From: Magnolia sinica
Taxonomy: Eukaryota; Streptophyta; Magnoliopsida; Magnoliales; Magnoliaceae
Direction of reading: 5' to 3'
Length of the DNA: 64,000 bases
Assembly (NCBI RefSeq): GCF_029962835.1
Contig: NC_080583.1
Coordinates: 67,689,158-67,753,157 of the forward strand
The notes below the pieces were generated by a model. It made no database searches. It saw only the letters and a program-made list of their open reading frames with translations, and had not been told where the DNA came from. Below are positions 29,424 to 41,752 of the stretch, piece after piece (within the stretch, counting starts at the first letter, position 1; every line of letters begins with the position of its first letter). The position numbers were made by a program, and so were the translations under genes.

Positions 29424-30310
29424 GAGGGTTTTTGGAGGGTTTGAGACACAAAGGAGAGCCTTTGTGCTCAATAGATGGAAATAGGGAAGAAAGGGAGATG
29501 AAATGATAGTTTCAAGGCAATAGAGGTGGATAGATGTAATGGGTAGAGGATTCGAAAGGTTATAAGACACAAAAAGGGCTTTTATGCTCAAAGGGGGTGG
29601 ACATAGTGAAGATGGCGAGATGGAATTAAGAAATGAGAAGGCAATGATGCACAAGATTGAAGATTTAAAGGTTGAAAGTGTATGAGAGAAGATTTGAGAG
29701 GGAAAGGAAGCTTTGGAGTGCTTGGGAGTGGAAAGGGAGTTAAAAGGGGCATGAAATGGGACAAAACAACCCAAAAGAGGGTTTAAGGGGTGGTGGGGTG
29801 GTCCCACACGTGTGCACGGGGCCACCTGGCCGGGCGGTGCCACCGCCAGGCGCTGTGAAGCCGGGTGGTGCGCCGCTGACCAGGCGTTGCCGTCACCCGG
29901 GCTCTGGACCTGTAGCAATGGCCCCGCCTGGGGGCAGTGTCCACCCCTCCCAGCGGTGTCGAAAACACGTGGGACCCCCGCTAGGTCCCTCTGTAAATTG
30001 CGGTGCGGCCCTTACATCCGCTTGGAGCACTTTCGGACTTCAACTCACACGTATTCACGCTTTTGACGTGTTTTGAGCGTGGGATTAACTGAATTATCAC
30101 CCAAACTTGTCGATTAATGGTTTAGGAAGGGATTGGGATCATCTTTGCATGATCTTACACGCATATGGGGTGAAATTCAACGGTCAGTTTTGCCTGTTGG
30201 TGAAACTGGGAATCCTACATTCGTTTCTACATTTTTCCCACCCCCACCTAAGACAAAATACATCAGCGTGCATCATGGTCCACAACCCAGGTCTAGGTTA
30301 ATCCAAATCA
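29424..30310 (-). mobile_element. Leader region of outer chromovirus, between 5' LTR and inner element
   Basis: Untranslated leader between the outer element's primer site and the inner insertion. 29424-29790 is AG-rich on the plus strand, with an internal near-duplication (ACACAAAGGAGAGCCTTTGTGCTC and ACACAAAAAGGGCTTTTATGCTC). 29800-30000 is markedly GC-rich. Frames are open on both strands only because of composition, and I recognise no protein. Confidence 0.6.
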
Positions 30311-30323
30311 TGCTCTGATACCA
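30311..30323 (-). other. Primer binding site of outer chromovirus
   Basis: The minus strand reads TGGTATCAGAGCA three bases after the end of the LTR. This is the initiator Met-tRNA site and shows that 30327-33490 is the 5' LTR of a minus-strand element. Confidence 0.9.
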
Positions 30324-30326
30324 ACT

Positions 30327-33300
30327 TGTAATACCCTGAAAATCGGGGGTCGAGTAGAAGCTCAACTCCCGAGTTCCAACATATCACTTATGCAACATAG
30401 ATAATAATGATTAAATGTTGTCTATATTAGTGCATTAAACATGAGTGGAATTACACTAAATCAGCATATCATACTCCAGAGATAATTAGATTAAGCAAGT
30501 GAAAGACTGTGATAGAGATATAAAGTATATAAGTGGATAAGAACCCCCAGAGTATAATCATGTCACTAAGCTGAATAATTACATGTATAGTTCCAAAATA
30601 TACAAAATGATAAAGTGTAATCTCATATAATCCATATCCCTGTAGCCCCGGTGATACAACTCCAGATCTACATAGACCCGCCAAAGAGTTGCAGGTAGGA
30701 GAACTCCTCCTCGTCGTCATAAAAAGCTGACTCCAACTTGTAAGCCTCACCGCCATCTGAAACTACAACAGAGTCTGGTTAGTGTTTTAAAACACCATCC
30801 CAGAGTGGGAGTGAGTGATCAACTTAGTAGAGCGATAAGGCAAAGGTTAACATGTTATCAATTCAATCAAGCAGTAATGATAAAGCAGTACAGCAATCAT
30901 GTCCTAAATACTCTTGTTAATGCAAGAATGGTATATATTAATGATGCATGCCCTCGCCTGCACTCCTTCTACGACATCATCTCACGGTCGTGCATGCATA
31001 ACTCCCACTGTGCTCAACACCCACACCAAAGGCACAAGCAATGCGGTTCATGGTCATCTTAGCCAACTCTTTACTTAGATTTATTCATACAACAGATTTG
31101 GGAAGCTAAGGTACCTACATGTATATCATTGATCCGAACAATGATCCATCTAAGGTCGTCAGTCCTAGATAATCACATACGATAGGAAAGTTCGTGAGTT
31201 TACACTATAGGTCACTACAGGAGGCTCGTCACCTCAGCGTAGGCTTATTTCACACTCGAGGTCACTACGAGAGGCTCGTCACCCAATCATATGCCTATTT
31301 TATACTCAAGGTTACTAGGGGAAGGCTCATCACTTTAGCGTAGGCTGACAGCTCGAATACAGTGTTTCATACCACCGTATTCGGTTCACGAGTTTGTGTT
31401 GCTCAATGAACACTACGAGGAGGCTCGTCACCCTAGCATAGGCCGACAACTCGACCACGGTGTCCCATACTACCATGTCCAGCTCATGAGTCTTAGCGGA
31501 TCGCGGTACCAAGGTTGAACAGATTTTTCAGTGGTAAGTGGTACCTTAAATTCAAGCAGTAGCGTCCATACATGGTGAACATACATTTGGCCAATCGGGT
31601 TACTTGACAAGCTCGACTAGTACAAGTGCACGCTAAATTAATCAACATGGAGCACATACGCACTCCTTGAGGCCTAACCATTGTCGATAATCATCGTACG
31701 ACTCGGATTCATCAAACGTATCCGTTGCGGCGAAACTAATTCAGCCACTGATTCAGGAATCATTACCAATTACTTGGACTACGTAGTAGTCCCAATCATA
31801 CTCAATTGCAATAAGCATTCATATGTGACAGTCAAACAACATTTAACAACCAAATCACATATAAATCTCATTCAAGCATTTTAACAAACACATAGTGCAC
31901 ATGTTATCACACATAGGCATTTCATACAAGAATCACGTAGTCGAATGTAAATTACATGAAGGAATCTATTCATATAGCTAAGATAGTTGAGAATCTCATC
32001 TCAACACCCTTAATAAATGCATTTCATCAAACAATCACCCATTCAGACATTTTATCAAACACTTAGACTACACATTTCAAACATACATGTAATGAATTAG
32101 TTATAACACATATTATGGCAATTCCTTTCATAAAGGAGTTGTCACGCATACAACGATCATGTATTCTCAATTAATAATCATGATAAGCACAAATCAAATT
32201 TTCATATTCATTCAAACATTTCAACAAACACATGGAATGCATAGTTAATAAGCATAGTTCATACATATGTAATATATGGAAAGCATCATATCTAAGGGTA
32301 TATGGTGGCAATCAAGTCAGTCATAAACCATTACTGATATTGAAAGCCTTGAAAACCATAACCTAAATGTTTATAGTCCGCACCTTTCATCGATATACTC
32401 ATATCGAACTCAGTTTGATTCCTACGTTCCCGAATACGGAACAACGGGTACCTATATATTGAGTTAGGTTAGCTATTTCATAGATTCTTCTATTTGAATT
32501 CCTAAAACGAGATTAGGATTAGGATTTCTTACCCAAAAATGGATTCAGATTCGATGTTATAGCGATACAGGGGGGATGATTCGGCACGTGGAGTGGTAGG
32601 AACAAATCCCAGCAACTATCTCACACTTTCTCTCTCTTCTCCTCACTTTTCCTTCTCCTTTCTCTCTTCTGTCTCCTAGGGTTTAGGAAATTCGTATGGA
32701 ATGAGAGAGGGGTGGATTAAGGTCCTTATATAGGCCCAGAACTGGTCTCAATGGCCCGAGGGCCATGGTATACTTAGGGCATAGCTAATGGATGACTGAT
32801 TCGGGTCAACGAAGTTCATCTGGAGGTCCATTTTCTGTATACAGTCCAGAGAAAGTTCCTTGACAATAGATCTATATCAGGTTAAGATTTCGATCCGATC
32901 TGATTTGTAGATCGACCGTGGAGGACCAGTTTCAGTTCAACGGCCTTCGTTATTCGATCAAGGCCACAAGTATATTGGCATGTGTTGGGAATTTTTCCTG
33001 ATCTAATGGTGTAGTTGAGTAAGAATCTGACGGTCTAAAACCTTAAATTTGGCCTGCAAGTAAACGACCCAATTCACTTAAGTTCGAGTTCGTTTTCTAA
33101 AGATATTCGCGTTTCTCACACACTTCGCTGCAGGCTCAAGTTGTGCATTTCTAGATACTATTTGGACTTGATTTTCGAGATGGTTGTCAAGCCCAGTAAG
33201 GCGGTCATAATCGTATAATTTTGCGATAATTGGACTTTCAACGCGCGGTCCAAGTCTGATACAGAGTTTCAATGTGCTCCCAAGAGCAACTGGGTTTTGA

Positions 33301-33490
33301 GATTGATCCTAGGTTTTCAGGTAATATTGGTTTAGCGATTCTAATGGTTTTAGGTCTTACAGTTCGTATAGATAGCAGTTCAAGCTAATTCCACTAGTGT
33401 CTGAGGTTAGTACTTAATTAATCTTCGTCTAATTACTAAAGGATTCACTCATTAATGATTTCTGCCTGAGGTGGTATTCGGGTCTTTGTA
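30327..33490 (-). mobile_element. 5' LTR of outer chromovirus
   Basis: Partner of 9513-12672, same length and order. Outside flanks are GTGAGC (left of 9513) and CGAATT (right of 33490), so no target duplication is visible. Internal DNA between the LTRs is 17.65 kb, of which 10.35 kb is the inner element. Confidence 0.9.
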
Positions 33491-33599
33491 CGAATTTTTC
33501 TGAGATGTTATATGAGCCGTACCGAGTCAACTCGGACACGTTATGGTCCAGGGATGGAGAGAGAACTTCAAATTATTTTGTATACTTCAAAATTAGGCT

Positions 33600-34045
33600 C
33601 AGATTGGGTACAACTTTGAGAGGCCTGCTAATCTATATGGTTTATCCACGTCATCCATCTATTTTGAAAGTTCATTTTAGGGCATGAGACAAAGAAAGAT
33701 GTAGATCGAAGGGTCAAGTGGACCACACCATGTGAAACAATGAGAATTGAACTCTTACCGTTGAAAACATTCTAAAGCTAACCGTGATGTTTATTTGCCA
33801 TCTAATCTGTTCATAACCTCACATAGACCTGTATGAAGGTAAAACATAAACATCAGCTTGATCCGAAACTTCTAAGCTGTCAATAGGCTTTAAATCCTCA
33901 CTACTTTATTTGGTGTGGTCGGTTTGAGCCTTCAATCTACCTCATTTTTGGATTAAGGCCCTAAAATGATCTGTCAAAATAGATGGATGGTGTGGATAAA
34001 ACATATAAATTACAGTGGGCCCACAGAGCCCCAGACATGACCGTC
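33600..34045. mobile_element. Palindromic GGGCCCAC-family MITE
   Basis: The left arm GGTTTATCCACGTCATCCATC...CATTTTAGGGCATGAG is mirrored by CCCTAAAATGATCTGTCAAA...GATGGATGGTGTGGATAAAAC at the right; the centre has the family phrase CATCAGCTTGATCCGAAACTT. Non-coding. 33491-33600 and 34046-34348 hold no gene. Confidence 0.7.
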
Positions 34046-34348
34046 CATGTCTAGATAGGTCCACAATGGGATAGGGTTATAAAAATCAGGCAGATGTAAG
34101 ATTTTCTCGATGCCAATGGCATATAATTAAGATTGAGGTCACTATAGTGGCCAAAACAACCGAATCCAAAACTACAAATATGGACTTAGGATCGCAATTA
34201 TAATCATGCCTCAATGAATTATACTTAAATTTGTTTGATACGGCCCACAAGATGGTAAATATTGATCATTGGAGGATAGAGAAACTTTTGATAGAGACGG
34301 ACGGAGTTGTTTCGCTTTTTATAATCCAATGGTCTATATAAGACATTT

Positions 34349-36640
34349 GTATCTTCAAGAAAGAGAAGACCACATGCACATGTCCTTTTGGTGCTTTCAC
34401 ATACCGAAGGATGCCATTCGGACTATGTAATACTCCCACCACTTTTCAGCGATGCATGTTGAGTATTTTCTCTGACATGGTGGAACAATTCTTGAAGGTT
34501 TTCATGGACAACTTCTCTATTTTTGGCACGTCTTTCAGTGAATACCTTAACAATCTGAAACTTGTGTTGAAAAGATGTGAAGAGAAGAATCTTATGCTGA
34601 ATTGGGAGAAACATCATTTTATTGTTCAGAAGGAAATAGTCATTGGACATATCATATCGTCCAATGGAATTGAGGTAGACAAAGCCAAAATTGATTTGAT
34701 CTTTAACCTACCTTCATAAAAAAGAATACGCGATGTTCTATCCTTTTCAGGACATGTTGGATTTTACCAGAGATTCATAAAGGACTTTAGTCTTATCTCT
34801 CGTCCTTTATATAATCTTCTACAAAAGAATACCCCTTTTGAGTGGATTGAGGAATGTCTTTAAGCTTTAATCATGTTTAAAGGTATGTTGACAAGCACAC
34901 CCATTATGCAAGTCTTCCTTTTGAGATTATGTGTGATGCGAGCGATTATGCTATTGGTGTGGTGTTAGGCTAAAGAAAAGAGAAGATGCCTTACATGATT
35001 TACTATGCAAGTAAAACTCTAAACTCTACATATGTAAATTACTCTACTATGGAGAAGAAACTCCTAGGCATAGTGTTTGCTTTAGATAAGTTTAGGTTTT
35101 ACTTTATAGGATCCAAGATTATAGTGTTCACTGACCTTACAGCGTTATAATACCTTCTTTCCAAGAAGGATGTAAAGCCCCGTTTGTTAAGATGGATGCT
35201 TCTACTCCAGAAATTTGACATAGAAATACGAGATAAGAAAGGAGTAGAGAACGTAGTGGCCGACCATCTCTCTCGGCTTATTTTATTGAATTCCATTGAG
35301 ATGATACACATAAACGACATGTTCCCCGATGAATAATTGTTTAGAGTGTTCAAATTACCTTCGTTTGCTGACATTGAAAATTATCTTGCTACATGTGTCA
35401 TGTTGATTCATTGGATTGCGTAAGATAAAAAGAAATTCTACACCGAGGTGCGCAAGTTTATCTAGGATGATCCATACTTATTCAAATATTACCCAGATCA
35501 AATCATTAGGAGATGTGTTCCTGACAATGAACATTATAGTGTCATCTCCTTTTGTCATTCACATGTTGGTGGTAATCACTTCTCGCCAAAAAAGACCACA
35601 ATGAAAATTCTGCAGCGTGGCTTTTATTGACCCACTATGTTAAAAGATACACACAAATTTTGCATAACTTATGAGTGTTGTAAAAAAATGTGAGGATTGT
35701 CTAGTAAAAACATGATGCTGCTGGACCCCATTCTTATCATCGAAGCATTTAATTGATAGGGTATCGATTTTATGAGACCATTCCCCCAATCCTTTGGAAA
35801 TATATAGATATTACTTGCGGTTGATTATGTCTCTAAATGGGTCAAGGCAATTTCGTGCCAGAATAATGACCATCGCACGATCATTAAATTCTTAAAAGAA
35901 AACATTTTATCACTGTTTGGAACTCCTCGAGTTATGATAAGTGATGGAGGATCTCACTTTTGCAATAGACCATTCGAAGCTTTAATGAAGAAATATGACA
36001 TTTCACACAAAGCGAGTATCCATACCATCCTCGAACAAACGATCAAGCTGAAATTTCAAATAGAGAAATAAAACAAATTCTTGATAAAATGGTTAACTCA
36101 GATCGTAAGGATTTGTCACTTTGATTGACCGACGCATTACCCTATTGGAATGTCTCCCTATAAACTTGTTTATGAGAAAGCTTGTTAATTGCCTGTGAAG
36201 TTGGAGCATAAGGCGTATTGGGTAATTAAGAATTTCAATTTTAATCTTGACAATGCTGGCTTGCTACGCAAATTACAATTAAATGAAATTAAAGAAATCC
36301 AGAATGATGTATATGAGAATTCTAGGATATACAAGAACAGGATGAAGGTGTTCCATGACAGAAACATTCTTTAAAAATCATTCTTGTTAAATCAAAAAGT
36401 CATTTTGTATAATTCTAGACTTCACATATTTTCGGATAAGTTGAGATCTCATTGGATTGGTCCCTTCATAATTAAAACGGTCTATCCTCATGGGGCTATC
36501 GAGATAGAGAATTCAATGAATGGTAACATTTTCAAAGTGATCATTTTTATCATGATTGACCTTTTAGTTGATGGAGGTCCATTAAATTTATTACTTTCTT
36601 AGGATTAAGATTAAGATAGTTTGTTTTGATTTTATATTTG
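34349..36640 (+). pseudogene. Athila-like Ty3/gypsy pol remnant
   Basis: RT: MPFGLCNTPTTFQRCMLSIF, then FMDNFSIFG, where the second Asp of the catalytic pair is Asn, then LNWEKHHFIV and GIEVDKAKI (34411-34719). RNase H follows with stops: MIYYASKTL and VVADHLSRL (about 34985-35280). Integrase is heavily decayed (around 35750-36130), and the pol end [19 protein letters not shown] lies at 36450-36520. The IEVDKAK, YASKTL and [10 protein letters not shown] phrases are typical of the Athila/Tat branch. No LTRs for it were found; it is cut off on the left by unrelated repeat DNA. Confidence 0.85.
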
Positions 36641-36931
36641 TTTTTGTTTAATACTAATCCCTTTAAATATTAAAAAAATGAACTGATTTAATTATCTTCT
36701 TCATGTACTATCCTTCTTATTCACTCCTCTTTTATGTTTGTTGTCTCATGTTAATTGGATTACATATATCTTTTACATTGAGGACAGTGTAAATTTTAGG
36801 TTGGAGGTGAGATTAGGTAAACTAATCAATATTTTCTATGTTGAGTAAAAATATTTTGTAATTTTTTAAAGTTTTTAATTTCAAAACTCTTTTTGAAGAC
36901 TAATATTTTATAGTTGAATATATTTGAGTAC

Positions 36932-37851
36932 CACAATAGGAAGATCAGTGCACGGTAAATGATCATTGGAGTTGAAAAAGATTCGCATTAAAGATCGAGG
37001 GAGGAAAACAGAAGTCACATCAGGCTTGTTTGAGCATCTCAATAAGGCGCTATCATCGGGGCTTATCCAAAACTTGTATGAGTTTAATTAGAGTTCATTG
37101 AGTTTGAAATCCAAACTCAAATATATCATTCTGTAGAACCGTCTCTAGTGGAAGTGTACATTGATTAGTTCTTGTGTAAAACTAATCGAAGGTTATTGGT
37201 AAGCCTGTGTAAAATCCTTGAAGTCTCCAAGGGAGCCATCAACATGGGTGCATACATGTAGATTCTTGTGTAAGACCATCACCAACATGGGTGTATACAT
37301 GTAAGTCCTTGTGTAGGACCGCATCGCTTCTTAGTTAGCCTATAGAAAACCTTGTTAGTCTTCGAAGGAGCAACTAATACAGGTGCGTACGTTATGTTTA
37401 TGATGAACCTATTTAAAACCATTATAAAAGTTAATGGTGAACCTATAAAAAATCATTGAGATATTGAAATCCAATATACTTGAGTTTAAGTGTGTCAACC
37501 GGGAGTGGAGTAGGCATTTAGTCGAACTACTATTCATCCTTGTGTTTGTGATTTCTTATTTTGATGTAATTATATTTATGCTTGTGAATGATTTGTTTAT
37601 ATAAATGTGCAAAATAAATTGTATGCCATGTACTTAGATTAGAGCACACACAATTGGTATTTTACTATCGCACATCATAGACTCTTTGTACATCCATTTG
37701 TACCTTTTATAGTCTATATGCTAGGACTCACTTAACTGAATTAAATTGATAAATAATTTTAAGTGGTCTTATTCACACTCCTCTAGAACTTAGGCATAAT
37801 CTTAAGCTCCATAAGCTTCCACATGTCGTGGGTTTGTGTTAGATAACCACA
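36932..37851 (+). mobile_element. 5' LTR of copia element (left half missing)
   Basis: From CACAATAGGAAGATCA onward it matches 45945-46815 in the same order (GGTAAATGATCRTTGGAG, TACATGTAGATTCTTGTG and so on) and ends TTAGATAACCACA. The first roughly 915 bp present in the 3' LTR are absent, so the left part was deleted. An internal phrase (GGTGTRTACATGTAGRTYCTTGTG) is itself repeated near 37250 and 37290. Confidence 0.8.
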
Positions 37852-37861
37852 TGATTTCAAT

Positions 37862-37876
37862 TGGTATCAGAGTGGG
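37862..37876 (+). other. Primer binding site of copia element
   Basis: TGGTATCAGAGTGGG ten bases after the LTR end. This is the initiator Met-tRNA type with a mismatch at the C following TGGTATCAGAG. Confidence 0.8.
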
Positions 37877-38486
37877 TTGCTCTTCAAGGACTTAATCGTC
37901 TAGACCGAGATCCGTATGAGATTTAGAATGTTGTTTAAAAATGAGGAGAGTTCCATTTCACCACCACCATACTTTGATGGGTCTAACTATGCCTATTGGA
38001 ATGTAAAGATGATGATATTTTTGGGATCCCTTGACCCTATGGTTTGAAAAATTATAGACTAAGGTTGGGATATAATGGTGGAATAAGTCGTGATAGACTG
38101 TGTCATCATTGTCACTCCTAATGATAAATCCAAATGTAGTATTGATGAGAGAGCTAGATATGGTTGTGACGTCAAGGCTCTCGATGTTGTTTAATATGTT
38201 GTTTATCTGGATGAATTTAAAAGAATTTGAACGTGTGAAACTGGAAAATAATGGACATTTTAGAAATCATGCACAAAGGAACAAACACAATTAAGCATAC
38301 TGAGCTTCAGCTCTTAACCATGCAATTTGAAAATATTAAGATGAAAGAGTATGAAACTTTATAGAGTTTTATTCTAAATTGAGTAATATTTGTAACTCCA
38401 TGTAAGGTTTAAAAGAAATAGTTTTAGAGGCCTGTAAATGTAGGAAAATTCTTAGGTTTCTACATGATAGATTTACTTTGAAAAGG

Positions 38487-41450
38487 TGAGCTATCGATGT
38501 CCTAGAGGAGGGTGAATAGGACGATGCCAAATAATCAAAATAAAAGTGAAATAAATAAAGAATATAAAATCTCAATCACTTAAGTATTGAAACCTTGATT
38601 TCAAATAATTCATATGACAACCTTTACCTAAAATATTAGGCAAGACAACATTATTTCATGAATGTCTTTAAAATCAATCTTTCAAACTAGCAAGAGAAAA
38701 TACAACATTCACCATAAGGAATGAAATAGAAATAACATTCATCATCAAAAAGAATAAATCATTCACCACAAGGCACAAAGGGGTTATAGTAGTTTGATGC
38801 TTTAAAAACCATACCTACTCCACTCCCAAAATTACTACCCTTGTAATTTTAGTTTTCACTACAACAAGGTTTTCACAGGTTCACCTTAACAACCTTATAC
38901 AGTTCCTTGTGATTTTCATGGCTCATCACAATGAAACCCATTTTGTGATTTTCCTGAGCTCTCACAAATAAAGACTCACATTGTGATTTTCACGAGCTAT
39001 CGCAAATCAACCCACTGCACAAGCTATCTCAGAATAACCAAAACTTAAATAAAGTAAAATGCTTATCTTCAATCATATATTCAAAGATGCAATAGAAGCT
39101 TGTAGCAGAAATATTCTTTCTTGAATATAGAGAAGGTAGTATTCACTTAATAAAAAGAGTATAAGGTTGTAAAGAATTTTAGAATTGAAAAACCCAATTG
39201 CTACTGATTCAATTCTCTTAAATCTCAAGAGGAATATAAACTACTATTTAAAATAAGATTGAAATAATCTTGAGAAAGGAAATTGAATAAGCTTAAAAAG
39301 AATTTGGAACAAGCTTCTTCCTCCGAAGATTGCTATCTTCCTATGGAAGGTCGTGCAGAATGTTGTCCCTGTGGACTCTATTGTCCAAAGATCATGCGTG
39401 AGTTTTGTTTCTAAATGTGAATGTTGTAAAGGGGAGCCAGGGTAGGTGCTAGACAGCTGGAACAACGGATCCACAGCCGAGTAAAGCCTCATGTGTTCTT
39501 CGATTAAGGGGGTCCATGGTCCTCAGCATGTTCAATCCATCCGATCAGATCCTCTCATCCGATCTGTCCAGCCTCAGCCCATCTCTTCTCCTAGCCCAGT
39601 TGATTCCTCCCCTCATTAGCATAGGTCGGGTATCTTTCCGCAATCGCAGTCTACCTTGCTTATGCATCCTCCCTAATCCTCTGCCCCTGCCCACCATCAG
39701 GAGGATCTCCACCACCTATTCTGCTATAAGAAAATAGCCAGCGGTGTCTGGAAGCATTTCTCTCACATCTTTGACATCCCATTCATCCCAAATCAGACAA
39801 TTCATCAAAGAATTATGCTCTAGACCTCGAGGGCATCCCGCTCCTCTCGTCTCAATCAGCTTTTGGCCCTCACCCCCTCATTCATCTGCTGGGAAATCTG
39901 GTTGAGCCGTAACGACTCAAGAATCGATGGTGCAATCATGTTAGGTAGGCAAATAATTGCCCTAGTCTTGAGAAGTCTGCAGGAAGTGGGAAACCTGATG
40001 CTAGAAAGAGAATCCCGCTCTCTTAGCTACTTAGTCGTCTACAAGCCCTTCAGCGAAGCCTCTCTAGACCTACCCCTGCTGCGAGTCCCCTCATTGTAAA
40101 GTGGCACAGGCCTAGTTCGGGTTGGATCAAGCTGAACGTAGATGGCTCCTCCCGTGGGAATCCAAGGGAGAGTGGCGGAGGAGGTGTTTGCCGGGACTCG
40201 CAAGGCTGACTGATTTTTGCTTTCCATAGATACTACGGCCTAGCTATGAACTTTATTGCGGAAGCTCAAGTTATGCTCGATGGCTTAGTCCTATGTTTCA
40301 AGCTGGGCTTCTCTAACATTATTGTTGAATCTGATTCCAAAGTTGTTGTCGAAGCTGCGTCCGGCCCCTCGGCACATTGCCCATGGAACCTATGGTACAG
40401 GATGGGTATTATCCATCATCTTAGTCGTCCGCTTAATCTAGCTTTCAGGCACTTTATTCACAAGGGCAATTCTGTCGCTAACGCCTTGGTAAGAATGGCC
40501 AGCGAAGGTTGTGTCAACAACTTCTTCACGTCCCGTGCTACGCTTCCTAGGAACATCAGAGGTTATTTGGTCCTAGACAACGTAGGGGTTGGTAGCCTTC
40601 GAACTGAGTGGTTATTAGTGTAGATTGTGTTTAGCCTTTTGATTGTGTTGTTATACAATAGGCACGGCCTGAGTCTTTTTATCGGGGCCAGCCTGAATGG
40701 CTGTACATTTCCTCCTATCAATATATTTTGGTGGCCCTGTCCCACCTTTTCTTTTTTAAAAAAAGCTTAAAAAGAATTTATAAATACCGCACAATTAGCT
40801 GGCCGAGGACCTGAGCTTCTCTCTCACTTCAAGAAGGTTTAGAGTGATTTTTCGTTGTAATTTAGAATAAGAGAATGCTTTTATTTATAGCTAAAGAGAT
40901 TGGAAATTTGGCTAGCCTAAGAATAGGTTCGGCTGACCAGATTCCACCGAATTTGTTCCAACGACTATCGAATTGTGCGGGATAAGATTTATCTAAAATT
41001 TGATTGGTCCAAAGTGAAATTCGACTGGCCAAATTCTCTCGAATTTCAAAAGTTTGCATTGCTGGAATTTGACCTAAACTTGACTCGGGCTAGCCAAATT
41101 TCAAGTTAGGCTGGCCGAATTTTCAACAGATTTGATTTTTAACCCGAAGCTGAAGTTAGGTTAGCCAAGGAAGTTAGGCTGGCCGAACTTCAGAACAAAT
41201 ACGCTAAAGATAACCAAAAAATAAATGATTTTTGAAAGCACCTAAGGTCTTTTCAGGGTTGTATCACCTGTTGTTTAAAAAATATAGAGTTCAACTTATC
41301 TTGAAACCAAGCGACATCTTCTTGAGATGATAAGCCGATCTTGAGCTGATCTTTAGACATGTTAAGTAGTGGTGATCTAATCGTACTTACGATCTTACCG
41401 GTGTCACTTTTGTCTCACAAAATTTGACAACCATATGTGTGCTAAACATA
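38487..41450 (+). mobile_element. Probable solo LTR inserted in copia gag, itself carrying a LINE
   Basis: Begins TGAGCTATCGATGTCCTAGA, a phrase I associate with plant LTR starts, and ends GTGCTAAACATA. Flanks aaagg (38482-38486) and taagg (41451-41455) match in four of five bases. Without the LINE it is about 1.5 kb and non-coding, with repeated GGCTGGCCGAA phrases at 40800-41180. Only one copy is present, hence solo. Orientation is tentative. Confidence 0.55.
39306..40762 (+). mobile_element. 5'-truncated L1-type LINE with RNase H, 17-bp target duplication
   Basis: Flanked by identical 17-bp repeats AAGCTTAAAAAGAATTT at 39289-39305 and 40763-40779, with an A-rich end (CTTTTTTAAAAAAA). The insert opens inside a reverse-transcriptase zinc-binding domain (LLPPKIAIFLWKVVQNVVP... 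CECC), passes a CWEIWLSRND stretch (39890) and ends in an RNase H domain: LNVDGSSRGNP, AEAQVMLDGL, VESDSKVVVEA. The usual NxxAD box is NSVANAL, so the last Asp is lost. A stop lies at 40207 and the last frame closes at 40623. Only the 3' portion was inserted, the typical result of target-primed reverse transcription. Confidence 0.9.
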
Positions 41451-41752
41451 TAAGGACTTGCATATCTCTAAGATAACTTTAATAGAAGATTATGGGCATA
41501 TTGATAATATGAAAGTAGAAGAACTTATAAGTTCATTACATACATTTGAACTGCACTTTAGAGAAACCCTTTTAAGAAGAAACCCATTATCCTAAAAAAC
41601 TTCACATAAATAAAGAAAATTGAATCTGAAGAGGATAATGATGACAAAAATGAAAAGGAAGAAGTGACCTCAATGACTAAAGAAATCATGAGGTTCTTTA
41701 AAAAAATTGAGTGAAAAGTTGTGACCAAAAGGATAAATCGATTGAACCCAAG

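Noticed and set aside
29274..30076. Several open frames on both strands, one of 214 codons
   Set aside because: They cross the boundary between the inner LTR and the outer leader and lie in GC-rich or AG-rich DNA; no domain, no start context.
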